This document shows positions 47,757 to 55,540 of a DNA stretch of 63,395 nucleotides, piece by piece. The stretch is from NCBI RefSeq assembly GCF_003710865.1, contig NZ_RHHO01000069.1, positions 1 through 63,395 of the forward strand, read 5' to 3'. The translations under genes were made by a program, and so were the position numbers. The notes under the pieces are model-generated. The model saw nothing but the letters and a program-made list of their open reading frames with translations, searched no databases and was not told the DNA's origin. This DNA is from Brevibacillus borstelensis (GTDB taxonomy: Bacteria > Bacillota > Bacilli > Brevibacillales > Brevibacillaceae). Position 1 is the stretch's first letter. Each line of letters starts with the position of its first letter.

Positions 47757-49052
47757 TTACCCTTGCAAATCGAGAACTCCTTGGTAAATCAGGGAGAACA
47801 GTTCGTCGATGTCTTCTTCTTCAATACAAGAGAAGGCAATGCGCAAGTCGGTCTTGCCCAAAGCGATCGTACCGACACCATATTTCTCAAGCAAATGGGT
47901 ACGCAATGTTTCCGCATCTACATTCTTGAGCTTGAGACACATAAAGTATCCCGAGTTGAAAGGATAGTACGTCCACACGTCATCAAATTTGCCGCTGTCA
48001 AGCAACTGCTTGACCCGGTTGGCGCGACGTTTCATGATCTCGAACTTTTCTTGCTTTTCTTGGTTGAAAGTCGGTGAATTCAATGCGTGCAGGATAAAGG
48101 TTTGGGACGGGTGCGGTCCGCTGGAAATCGTCGCGCGGATCATTCCGAGCGTTTTCTGCTCCAGGGCAGCCAGCAGGGCATCGCTTTTTCCGCCGTAGGT
48201 GATAAAGCCTACACGGAAACCCCAGACGTATTCTTCCTTGGTCGCGCCGTCCACCTTGATCGGCAGAATTCGCGGATGCAGGTCGCAGAGCGCGCCGAAC
48301 AGAGACTCCTGCAAGGAATCTTCAAAGAACAGACTGAAGTAGGCGTCATCGGTTACTGCGACGATGTTGATTCCCGCCTCGGCACCAGCCTTCAGCGCTT
48401 TGAGAATTTCTTCGGCTTCCTTTTGCCCAGGCGTATATCCGGTCGGGTTGTTCGGGAAGTTGAGGACGACGATCGCTTTGCCCTTCTCTTTTTGTGCCAG
48501 GATCGCATCCTTGAGACCTTCCGCGTTGAAAGTCATTTCATCGTTATAAAGCGGATAATAGACCATTTCCGCCCCGCGGCGAATGGAGAATGTCAATTCG
48601 TAGTTCTCCCAGTTTTTGTCGGGGATAATGACGCTGTCTCCCGGTCCTGCGTACAAGTCCGCCACGACACTCAGACCGTGCGTCAATGCATTCGTCACGA
48701 TCGGATTGCTGAAGGTTTTATTTTCCAGAGAAGGATGCTCCTCCAGCATTTTTTTCCTCCAGGCGGCGCGCAGCTCCGGCTTGCCGGCAGGGGGAGCGTA
48801 CTCGTAAAGGTCTTTTGGTGCATAAGCGGACAACGTGTCCTGGATCGATTTCAAATGCATCGGCTGGCCGTTTTCCAATGCAATCCCGATCGTGGCGTTG
48901 TACTTTTTGGCCTTTGATTTCGCTTCGGCAGATTGACTGAGGATGCCTTCCTTCGGGAAGTAAATCAGTCGGCCCAATTCAGAGAGCATGTCGAAAAAGT
49001 GCGGATTTTCACGTTGAATTGTCTCGTTGAGCTGAGATGCAAGTGGATGCAT
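47757..49052 (-). CDS. PLP-dependent aminotransferase (class I/II)
   Basis: 431 residues of fold-type I aminotransferase. ALTHGLSVVADLYAGPGDSV, VVLNFPNNPTGYTPGQKEA (Asn for PLP), AVTDDAYFSLF (Asp) and DGATKEEYVWGFRVGF (the PLP Lys) are visible, as is DLRIAFSCIEEEDI (Arg for carboxylate). It is a large-domain, aspartate/aromatic-like member; the exact substrate is unknown. GAGGGAGG lies 5 bases before the ATG; the frame is open to 49094. It is convergent with the YczE-like gene through a shared terminator. Confidence 0.9.
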   Translation of the reverse strand: MHPLASQLNETIQRENPHFFDMLSELGRLIYFPKEGILSQSAEAKSKAKKYNATIGIALENGQPMHLKSIQDTLSAYAPKDLYEYAPPAGKPELRAAWRKKMLEEHPSLENKTFSNPIVTNALTHGLSVVADLYAGPGDSVIIPDKNWENYELTFSIRRGAEMVYYPLYNDEMTFNAEGLKDAILAQKEKGKAIVVLNFPNNPTGYTPGQKEAEEILKALKAGAEAGINIVAVTDDAYFSLFFEDSLQESLFGALCDLHPRILPIKVDGATKEEYVWGFRVGFITYGGKSDALLAALEQKTLGMIRATISSGPHPSQTFILHALNSPTFNQEKQEKFEIMKRRANRVKQLLDSGKFDDVWTYYPFNSGYFMCLKLKNVDAETLRTHLLEKYGVGTIALGKTDLRIAFSCIEEEDIDELFSLIYQGVLDLQG

Positions 49053-49219
49053 GGTTTCCTCCCTCTTCGTTTCCATCAACTTCATGTTTACCATTTAAGA
49101 TAGCGTATATAAGCGTATTTGTCGATGAAAAAACAGGCGTTCAGCAAAGCGTTTGACGAAAGGGGACCGCTTTGTTACGTTGGATACAAATTGACTCGTT
49201 GTCGGGGAGGAGAAGCGAG

Positions 49220-49744
49220 ATGGCTGAACGGATGATCGTGCAGCTGGGGGATCCGATTCTAAGGGAACGATCCAGGCCGGTGAGCCCGATTACGCAAAAT
49301 GTGTGCAACATTCTGGATGACATGGCGGACACCATCTACGCGACCGAGGGAAGAGCAGGTCTTTCTGCGATTCAGATCGGGATACCCAAGCAGCTGGTCG
49401 TCATGGATTGCGGAACCGGCCTGATCGAACTGATCAATCCGGTAATCGTGGACAGCCGGGGTGAGCAAAAAGGAACCGAAGCCTGCCTGTCCATTCCCGG
49501 TGTCGTTGGCATAGTCAAGCGGGCCCAATATGTAAAAGTAAAGACGCTAACGCGTGTGGGAGAAGAGGTCGTACTGGAGGCAGAAGGATTTTTGGCCCGG
49601 TGCGTGCAGCATGAAATCGACCATTTGCATGGCATCCTCTATATCGACTATGTAAATGAGCTGTACGATGACCGGAAAGGCAAAAAGCTGAAGCCGGCAG
49701 ACGCCAATCCCATCCTCGCTCATCGGCGTCGTTTGCCGCGTTGA
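49220..49744 (+). CDS. def: peptide deformylase
   Basis: 174 residues. AGLSAIQIGIPKQL (GxGLAAxQxG motif, here GLSAIQIG), EACLSIPGV (EGCLS motif with Gly replaced by Ala; the Cys zinc ligand is kept) and QHEIDHLHG (HExDH) are present, so the enzyme should be active. It removes the N-terminal formyl group of new proteins. GGAGGAG lies 7 bases before the ATG; the frame is open to 49172. Bacillales often have two such genes. Confidence 0.95.
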   Translation: MAERMIVQLGDPILRERSRPVSPITQNVCNILDDMADTIYATEGRAGLSAIQIGIPKQLVVMDCGTGLIELINPVIVDSRGEQKGTEACLSIPGVVGIVKRAQYVKVKTLTRVGEEVVLEAEGFLARCVQHEIDHLHGILYIDYVNELYDDRKGKKLKPADANPILAHRRRLPR

Positions 49745-49796
49745 TTCGGCCGCAGACAGCGAATCTAGTACGGTACACAGCAAGGAGGAACTCGCA

Positions 49797-50822
49797 ATGA
49801 AACGATACGACGTGGTCATCTCCGGATTTGGCTCGGTAGGCAGACAAGTCGCAAGATTGCTTCACGAGCGCAAGGAAAGATACCGGATGGTCTACGATGC
49901 CGATGTCAGGCTTGTCGGCGTCATGCGTTCGACCGCTGGCTGCTACGCGGATGAAGGACTGGCACTCGAACAAGTCCAGGCGTTTTCCGCAGAGAAAAGT
50001 ATGGGAGATAAAAAGAAAACGGGAGCCGACTTCCTGGCAGCATGTCCATTTGACATCCTGATCGAAGCGGGTCCTTCTGATATTGTCACTGGCGGCATGG
50101 CCCTCTCCTACATGAGAACCGCCCTGTCCCGCGGCAAGCATGTCATCGCGATCTCCAAAGGGGCGCTGATAGCAGATTACCAGGGGCTCCATGAGGCGGC
50201 CAGACGACATGGGGCCATGCTCAAAGTAAGCGGAGCAACGGCTGCAGCTTTGCCGACGGTTGATTTGCTCCAGTTCAATTTGGCCGGTTGTGAAGTGGCG
50301 CTGATCGAAGGAATATTTACCGGAACAGCCAATTTTGTGCTGAGTGCAATGATGGAAGAAGGCATCTCCATGGAGGAGGCGATTATCCGCGCCCAGCAGA
50401 TGGGGATTGCCGAGCCTGATCCGCGCTTTGATCTCGAAGGCTGGGACACGGCCTGCAAGCTGACAATTATGGCCAATGCAGCTTTTCATGCAGGCATTCG
50501 CCTGTCGGATGTAGCACGGAAGGGCATCCAAGGCATCACACCGGAGCTAGTGCAGAAGTGGAAAGCAGACGGTCTTGTCCCCAAGCTGGTAGGCAGTCTG
50601 CGCAAAGTCGACGACACTCTCCAGGCCGCTGTGGACGTGCAGCTATTGTCCGAGACTCACCTGTTCGCCCAAGTCCGCGGGACGACCAAAGCGATTCGTC
50701 TGGAAACGGACACAATGGGGGAGCTGTTGGTGGTGGGAGGAAAATCCGACCCGGTGGCAGCCGCAGCTGCAGCCCTGAAAGACCTGGAGCACATCCTTCA
50801 GGCAAACCGGGCAAAAGGCTGA
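49797..50822 (+). CDS. homoserine dehydrogenase-like protein (short form)
   Basis: 341 residues. Rossmann part begins RYDVVISGFGSVGRQVARLL, and the homoserine dehydrogenase domain has LIEGIFTGTANFVLSAMMEE and AEPDPRFDLEGWDTACKLTI with the conserved Lys. The ACT regulatory domain of the normal Bacillus enzyme (about 430 residues) is missing, as in short or paralogous forms. It converts aspartate semialdehyde to homoserine or acts on an analogue. AAGGAGG lies 9 bases before the ATG. It is close after def. Confidence 0.88.
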   Translation: MKRYDVVISGFGSVGRQVARLLHERKERYRMVYDADVRLVGVMRSTAGCYADEGLALEQVQAFSAEKSMGDKKKTGADFLAACPFDILIEAGPSDIVTGGMALSYMRTALSRGKHVIAISKGALIADYQGLHEAARRHGAMLKVSGATAAALPTVDLLQFNLAGCEVALIEGIFTGTANFVLSAMMEEGISMEEAIIRAQQMGIAEPDPRFDLEGWDTACKLTIMANAAFHAGIRLSDVARKGIQGITPELVQKWKADGLVPKLVGSLRKVDDTLQAAVDVQLLSETHLFAQVRGTTKAIRLETDTMGELLVVGGKSDPVAAAAAALKDLEHILQANRAKG

Positions 50823-50902
50823 ACGAATCCCTGAAGAACGAATAGCTTCACATCCCGGGTGCGTATACTAGGCACAGGTCGCACTCAGTGAGGAGGCTTC
50901 CC

Positions 50903-51046
50903 ATGGACCAACAACAAAACAATGACAAAGATGTCAGTGTAGAGTTGCAGCAGGTGGGGGCATACCCGACCAAACAGACAATGCATGAAAAAGAGGTACC
51001 TTTGCTAGAGGAGCAGAAGTGTGACTGCTGTTCCACAGAGAGCTAA
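50903..51046 (+). CDS. 47-residue polar protein
   Basis: MDQQQNNDKDVSVELQQVGA then ...KCDCCSTES: polar, Gln/Asn/Asp-rich with a C-terminal CDCC cluster. GGAGG lies 6 bases before the ATG, and a terminator follows about 50 bases later. The Cys cluster could bind metal, but nothing else is visible. Function unknown. Confidence 0.55.
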   Translation: MDQQQNNDKDVSVELQQVGAYPTKQTMHEKEVPLLEEQKCDCCSTES

Positions 51047-51094
51047 GAGCGTCGAAGCGAAGAGAACGCTTTGACGAGAACCTCTTGAATGTGA

Positions 51095-51126
51095 AAAGCC
51101 GGAGTGGTACCGTTCCGGCTTTTTGC
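51095..51126 (+). terminator. rho-independent terminator
   Basis: AAAGCCGGA, loop, TCCGGCTTTTTGC. Confidence 0.85.
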
Positions 51127-51147
51127 TATTTCCCGCCCCGAAAGGGC

Positions 51148-51756
51148 TCACGCAAACGGAGACAGCTCATACGGCCCCTTGATCGCAAGCCTCATCAATT
51201 GCAGCGCCATGAAGCGGGGAGAATAGCTCATGCCGCCCTCCAGCCACCACATGATGACTCCTAAAAAGGCAGAGGCGGTATAGCGGACAATAATCTCTCG
51301 CTGTGCCGTGAGCTTGGTGTCATCGGGCTGGAATTCGTCCAGGCCTTGGGAGATGTAATCGGTGATGACTTCGATCAGGCGATCAGCGAGTGGTGCCTGG
51401 TGATGGGACAGCATTACCTTGTAAAAGGTCGCATGGCGTGCAATCTGTTCAAACAGGCAGACGAACACGGGGTGCGGTTGATCTACGTGCAAGTCTGCTT
51501 TTTTCGCATGTTTGGTCGTTTCGCGCAGACTGTCCACCAGCTCCGAGAGGACTTCTTCTGTGCTTTGCCACATCAAATCCTGTTTGTCTCGATAGTGGAG
51601 GTAAAAGGTGGCCCTATTCAAAGTGGCACGCTCGGTAATGTCCTGTACGGTGATGGCCTCATACCCTTTTTCCTGTATGAGCGAGGTAAACGCGTCCTGA
51701 AGGAGCTGGCGTGTCCTCCTGACCCGCGGATCAATCTTCTTCGGTTTCATCGACAT
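51148..51756 (-). CDS. TetR/AcrR-family regulator
   Basis: About 202 residues. N-terminal helix-turn-helix: RRTRQLLQDAFTSLIQEKGY, EAITVQDITERATLNRATFY, LHYRDKQDLMW; the rest is the all-helical ligand domain. It is divergent from the SDR gene, with two palindromes between the two starts, so it most likely represses the SDR gene and itself. The ATG at 51756 has AAGG 9 bases upstream; other in-frame starts exist to 51798. Confidence 0.9.
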   Translation of the reverse strand: MSMKPKKIDPRVRRTRQLLQDAFTSLIQEKGYEAITVQDITERATLNRATFYLHYRDKQDLMWQSTEEVLSELVDSLRETTKHAKKADLHVDQPHPVFVCLFEQIARHATFYKVMLSHHQAPLADRLIEVITDYISQGLDEFQPDDTKLTAQREIIVRYTASAFLGVIMWWLEGGMSYSPRFMALQLMRLAIKGPYELSPFA

Positions 51757-51844
51757 TCTTCCCATCCTTGTTGAACTTTTTCTATGTGATCCACACAACG
51801 TTGATCTTCTGTTGATTTATCGTCACTTCGGCGTTTTGTGTTGT

Positions 51845-51874
51845 TTGCCCATATAAGAAGGGCATTGATATAAT
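51845..51874 (+). promoter_or_regulatory. candidate promoter of the SDR gene
   Basis: TTGCCC, 18-base spacer, TATAAT. Confidence 0.45.
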
Positions 51875-51880
51875 TATTTA

Positions 51881-51893
51881 CGACACAGTGTCG
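51881..51893 (+). promoter_or_regulatory. perfect palindrome (TetR operator candidate)
   Basis: CGACAC-A-GTGTCG, at the expected transcription start of the SDR gene, 7-12 bases after the -10. Confidence 0.6.
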
Positions 51894-51897
51894 ATAA

Positions 51898-51911
51898 AAC
51901 AACTAGTTGTT
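51898..51911 (+). promoter_or_regulatory. second palindrome in the TetR/SDR region
   Basis: AACAACTAGTTGTT, a perfect 14-base palindrome only 4 bases after the first one. Confidence 0.5.
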
Positions 51912-51964
51912 TAAAATTTTTTTGAATTTCTTTTTCAGAAATGAAAAAGCGGGAGGATACGACT

Positions 51965-52714
51965 ATGGGTCGTCTAACAGGAAAAGTCGCCATCATTACA
52001 GGTGCGGCAAGCGGTATGGGGGCACAAACAGCTCGTCTGTTTGCCCAGGAAGGCGCGAAAGTAATCGCGACGGACATGTCCGAAGACAAGCTGCAAGAAG
52101 TGGTGAATGAAATCAAGGCGGACGGCGGGGAAGCCATCGGGGTCAAACACAACGTCGTTTCCGAGGACGAATGGAAAAACGTCATCGCACAAGGTCTGGA
52201 GGCATTTGGCAACATTCACGTCCTGGTAAACAATGCGGGTATCAGTACAGATGCTACGATTGAGCAATTTACGATGGAAAACTGGAACAAGGTGATGGAT
52301 GTAAACCTGACCGGCTGCGTGCTGGGAATGACGCTGGTTTACCCTGAGATGAAAAAGGCTGGAAGCGGTTCCATCATCAACATTTCGTCTATCGCAGGAC
52401 TAGTTGCTCTGAACTTTACGAATGGTTACACCGCTTCCAAAGGGGCGTTGAGAGCTCTTACGAAAGCAGCAGCTGTCGAATGCGCGAAGGATTCCGTCCG
52501 CGTGAACTCCATTCACCCGGGCATTATCGAAACACCAATGACGCAAATGATCACGGCTCCAGAGGTTCGGGGCATTTTTCAGGCGCAAACGCCGCTGCCT
52601 CGTCTCGGCAAACCCGAGGATATCGCTTATGGTGCACTTTATCTCGCTTCGGACGAGTCTTCGTTTGTGAGCGGCCTTGAAATGGTCATCGACGGCGGCT
52701 GGTGCGCTCGTTAA
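51965..52714 (+). CDS. short-chain dehydrogenase/reductase
   Basis: 249 residues. TGAASGMGAQTAR (cofactor loop), NNAGIS, Ser of INISSIAGL, and YTASKGALRAL (Tyr-x-x-x-Lys) are all intact. The acidic residue after strand 2 (TDMSED) suggests NAD rather than NADP preference. It is a classical SDR; the substrate is unknown (many are 3-oxoacyl or hydroxysteroid-like). GGGAGG lies 8 bases before the ATG. The divergent TetR gene should regulate it. Confidence 0.92.
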   Translation: MGRLTGKVAIITGAASGMGAQTARLFAQEGAKVIATDMSEDKLQEVVNEIKADGGEAIGVKHNVVSEDEWKNVIAQGLEAFGNIHVLVNNAGISTDATIEQFTMENWNKVMDVNLTGCVLGMTLVYPEMKKAGSGSIINISSIAGLVALNFTNGYTASKGALRALTKAAAVECAKDSVRVNSIHPGIIETPMTQMITAPEVRGIFQAQTPLPRLGKPEDIAYGALYLASDESSFVSGLEMVIDGGWCAR

Positions 52715-52777
52715 TGAGCCTCTGATCCGGGTGTCGCCATTTTCTCCTTTGATCACAAAAGCCTAGATCGATACCAT

Positions 52778-52806
52778 GCCCACCAGCTTCAGGTGGGCTT
52801 TTTTTG
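52778..52806 (+). terminator. rho-independent terminator
   Basis: GCCCACC, 7-base loop, GGTGGGC, TTTTTTTGC, after the SDR gene. Confidence 0.9.
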
Positions 52807-52821
52807 CAAGCAGGGAAAAAA

Positions 52822-52858
52822 CCGAAAAAACCGAGTCACTCTGTTGAGCAACTCGGTT
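52822..52858 (-). terminator. rho-independent terminator
   Basis: Minus strand ACCGAGT, loop, ACTCGGT, TTTTTCGGTTTTTT, ending the CAP-domain gene. Confidence 0.8.
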
Positions 52859-52878
52859 CTTCTCTGCAGCCATCAAGG

Positions 52879-53631
52879 TTATCCGGTAAATTCTTGTACC
52901 CAGTAACCATTTTGGTAGCCTACGCCGATTTTCGTGAAATTCGGGTTCATGATGTTTTTGCGGTGACCGTCACTGTTCATCCATTGCTGCATCACTTCTT
53001 CAGCGCTGCGCTGACCCATGGCGATGTTTTCGCCGGCAGTCATGTACGATACGCCAAAGCGCTTCATCATGTCAAATGGAGAACCGTAGGTAGGGCTGTT
53101 GTGATCAAAGTAGTTGTTTTGATCCATGTCAGCCGCTTTTGCCAATGCTACCTTTTCCAATGCAGCATCGTAAGCAAGCGGAGCCAGACCAGCTTTTGCA
53201 CGCTCTTGGTTTACCAGATTTGCCACTTCGCGAGCAAACTGGGAGGAAGCGTTGACAGTGTTGCTTGCCGGAGCTTTAGCCGGTTGTTGAACTGGCTTTT
53301 GTACCGGCTTTTGCACCGGCTGCTGAACCGGTTTTTGCACCGGCTGCTGAACCGGCTTTTGCACCGGCTGCTGAACCGGTTTTTGTACCGGCTGTTGCAT
53401 CGGAAGCTCTACCCATTGCATAGAGTTGGATGGAAATGCCCAGTTCCATTGGTTCCATTGGTTCGATGGTTGGGATTGTTGCGAAGGTTGGGAATTCATG
53501 AAATATGGGAGCCATTGCCCTTGATTAACAACATTTTTTACCGGGCATGTGGCAGCAAATGCTGAAGTGGACATCGAAGTAACAGCCAATCCCAAAGCAA
53601 TAGCGATGATAGACTTGCCGAATGGTTTCAT
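52879..53631 (-). CDS. secreted CAP-domain (SCP/YkwD-like) protein with Pro-Val-Gln-Lys repeats
   Basis: 250 residues. The signal peptide ends near ALGLAVTSMSTSAFA (about residue 26). A Gln/Ser/Trp-rich spacer (residues 45-75) is followed by repeats of PVQKPVQQ (about residues 79-117), then a CAP domain (130-250) with REVANLVNQERAKAGL, YFDHNSPTYGSPFDMM and GHRKNIMNPNFTKIGVGY. CAP proteins of Bacillales are found in the cell wall and spore coat (YkwD), with no clear enzymatic role. It is preceded by a c-di-AMP riboswitch, which places it in osmotic/cell-wall control. The Shine-Dalgarno AAAGGAG is 12 bases from the ATG. Confidence 0.92.
   Translation of the reverse strand: MKPFGKSIIAIALGLAVTSMSTSAFAATCPVKNVVNQGQWLPYFMNSQPSQQSQPSNQWNQWNWAFPSNSMQWVELPMQQPVQKPVQQPVQKPVQQPVQKPVQQPVQKPVQKPVQQPAKAPASNTVNASSQFAREVANLVNQERAKAGLAPLAYDAALEKVALAKAADMDQNNYFDHNSPTYGSPFDMMKRFGVSYMTAGENIAMGQRSAEEVMQQWMNSDGHRKNIMNPNFTKIGVGYQNGYWVQEFTG
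53281..53397 (-). repeat. tandem repeat encoding PVQKPVQQ units
   Basis: About 117 bases of near-identical short repeats (Pro-Val-Gln-Lys/Gln) inside the CAP-domain gene. Such repeats often vary in number between strains. Confidence 0.85.
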
Positions 53632-53652
53632 GTTCTCATCGTCTCCTTTTCT

Positions 53653-53775
53653 TCGCCTACGAGGTTAGTTGTCGGGTTCGGGCTGAGGATACAACCCTTC
53701 ACAAGCGTGATTCACCCCAATGCAGAGTGGCTAACTCTACAAAAAGAAGTCCCCCGCACTTCCACTTCTTTGGAA
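53653..53775 (-). ncRNA. c-di-AMP riboswitch (ydaO/yuaA type)
   Basis: Minus strand: GCGGGGGAC, then GGGGTGAATC about 33 bases later, and finally CCCGAACCCGAC and AACTAACCTCGTAGGCG just before the ribosome binding site. These match the ydaO-motif blocks (GGGGGACCCA, GGGGTGAATCC, CCGAxxCCGxCAGCTAACCTCGTAAGCG) known from Bacillus. It lies directly upstream of the CAP-domain gene, a typical target. c-di-AMP binding should reduce expression. Confidence 0.88.
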
Positions 53776-54041
53776 GTTTCGGCTTGTTTGTTTGGCTTAA
53801 CTAGGATAACAAATAGACTTGAGAGAATGGAACCTGTAAATAATGGCAGACCTTGTTGACGCTTGTTCAGAAAAGGAAATACCGCCGTGTATTTGTGGCA
53901 TGATTTCCATGACAGGCGGCTGGAGGATTCAGCGGACGGGTGCATGTTGTTGATTTTTTCTAAAAAATTTGTCGATATCAAAAAAATTGTATCATTTTAT
54001 TCCGGGATCGTGATAGAATGAGAATATCGAGTGTTGATTAG

Positions 54042-54056
54042 AATTTTCAGAAAAGC
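54042..54056 (+). promoter_or_regulatory. CodY-box-like site
   Basis: AATTTTCAGAAAAGC matches the CodY consensus AATTTTCWGAAAATT at 13 of 15 positions. It lies directly before the start region of the RidA-like gene, so the operon may be repressed when branched-chain amino acids and GTP are plentiful. Confidence 0.5.
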
Positions 54057-54068
54057 GTGGTGGTACTT

Positions 54069-54542
54069 TTGTCATTTGTGGAAAAGAGACTTGAAGAGCT
54101 GGGGGTAAGTCTGCCCCCGAACCAACCGCCTTTGGCAACCTACGTATCCTGCGTGCGTTCGGGCTGCCTGGTTTTTACCTCAGGAGCCGGCTGCTTTGTC
54201 GATGGGAAACCGCTCTATACGGGCAGGCTGGGCAGGGAGCTTACTGTAGAACAAGGATATGAGGCGGCACAGATTACTGTCCTCAACCTGCTCAGCATGA
54301 TCAAAGCGGAGATTGGCAATCTTGATAAGATTGAGCGGATTGTGAAAGTACTCGGACTGGTGAGCAGCGCAGACGATTTTTACGACCAGCCCCAGGTTAT
54401 GAACGGGGCTTCCGATCTGCTGGTGAACGTTTTTGGCGACAGGGGGAAGCATGCCCGCTCTGCCTTGGGCACATCCGTTCTGCCCATGAATCTGCCTGTG
54501 GAGATTGAAATGGTCGTAGAAATCAGGGAAGAGGAGAGATAA
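54069..54542 (+). CDS. RidA/YjgF-family protein
   Basis: 157 residues. VEKRLEELGVSLPPNQPPLA, LVFTSGAGCFVDGKPLYTGR, TVLNLLSMIKAEIGNLDKIE and GASDLLVNVFGDRGKHARSA match the longer RidA-type (YjgF/UK114) branch that hydrolyses enamine/imine intermediates made by PLP dehydratases. The Arg of HARSA is the conserved RidA anion residue. The start is uncertain (TTG 54069 used; GTG 54057 is an alternative). It is the first gene of a five-gene operon; the dehydratase-like gene starts 4 bases after its stop. Confidence 0.88.
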   Translation: MSFVEKRLEELGVSLPPNQPPLATYVSCVRSGCLVFTSGAGCFVDGKPLYTGRLGRELTVEQGYEAAQITVLNLLSMIKAEIGNLDKIERIVKVLGLVSSADDFYDQPQVMNGASDLLVNVFGDRGKHARSALGTSVLPMNLPVEIEMVVEIREEER

Positions 54543-54546
54543 ACGC

Positions 54547-55524
54547 ATGTTCGTTACATTGGAGCAAATCAGGCAAGCCAGGGCCAATCTCGCGGGTGTC
54601 ATCTTGCCGACACCTATGCAGTATTCGCGCACTTTCAGCGAATGGTCAGGCAATACCATCTACGTAAAATGCGAGAATCTGCAAAAGACAGGGGCGTTCA
54701 AAATCCGCGGCGCGTACAACAAGATCGTGAGCCTGACAGACGAGGAAAAAAGACGGGGTGTCGTGGCCTTTTCTGCAGGCAATCACGGCGCAGGCACTGC
54801 CTACGCTGCCCAGATCCAAGGGATTGCAGCTACAGTGGTCATGCCGACCAATCCTGTACCGAGCAAGCAAAATGCGATCCTTCATTACGGCGCCAAAGTA
54901 GTAGATGGAGGGAGCACCTCCATTACCATGTATGAAAAAGCGCTGGAGCTCCACCAAAGCGAAGGTCTTGTACTGATCCATCCGTTTGAAGACATGCATA
55001 TTATCGCAGGGCAAGGCACGATCGGCCTGGAGATTTTGGAAGAGCTTCCCGACGTTGACGTGGTCATCGTTCCGGTCAGCGGGGGAGGGTTGATATCGGG
55101 CGTGGCGGCTGCTTTGAAGGAGACAAAGCCGGCCGTGCGCGTGATCGGCGTGAATAGCGAGGGGGCCATGGCGATGTATGAATCGCTTCGGCACGGCTGC
55201 CCGTTTGAAGTGGAAAAGGTGGATACGATCGCGGATGGATTGATGGCCAAAAAGCCGGGAGAGATCACGTATGCACACACGACAAGATACGTCGACGAGA
55301 TGGTATTGGTCTCCGAGGAAGAGATTGCAAGGACGGTGGTGAGCCTTGCGGAACGGGCCAAGATGGTAGTAGAGCCGTCCGGTGCGGCCGCTTTGGCAGC
55401 AATGATTCACCATCGGACTGCACTCAAGGGAAAAAAGGTAGTCGTGCTGGCTTCAGGCGGCAATGTAAACATGAAGCTGCTCGCTGAGCTGGTCGAAAAG
55501 TACACGCAACAAATCCCAGTATAA
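54547..55524 (+). CDS. threonine/serine dehydratase-like PLP enzyme
   Basis: 325 residues, fold-type II. TGAFKIRGAYN holds the PLP Lys, AFSAGNHGAGTAYAA the phosphate/Asn loop, PVSGGGLISGVAAALK the Gly-rich PLP-phosphate loop, and ASGGNVNMKLL the last motif. No ACT domain is present, as in catabolic threonine dehydratases and serine/threonine ammonia-lyases of similar size. It likely deaminates an amino acid (Ser, Thr or an analogue) and releases the imine that the neighbouring RidA hydrolyses. Confidence 0.92.
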   Translation: MFVTLEQIRQARANLAGVILPTPMQYSRTFSEWSGNTIYVKCENLQKTGAFKIRGAYNKIVSLTDEEKRRGVVAFSAGNHGAGTAYAAQIQGIAATVVMPTNPVPSKQNAILHYGAKVVDGGSTSITMYEKALELHQSEGLVLIHPFEDMHIIAGQGTIGLEILEELPDVDVVIVPVSGGGLISGVAAALKETKPAVRVIGVNSEGAMAMYESLRHGCPFEVEKVDTIADGLMAKKPGEITYAHTTRYVDEMVLVSEEEIARTVVSLAERAKMVVEPSGAAALAAMIHHRTALKGKKVVVLASGGNVNMKLLAELVEKYTQQIPV

Positions 55525-55540
55525 ACAGGGTGGTGCTGAC

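Noticed and set aside
53281..53397. CRISPR-like short tandem repeat
   Set aside because: Repeats are contiguous with no unique spacers and encode an in-frame protein linker.
52804..53565. 253-residue plus-strand frame with LLHRLLNR repeats
   Set aside because: The repeat is the complement of the PVQKPVQQ-encoding repeat of the CAP gene, which has a signal peptide, CAP domain and riboswitch.
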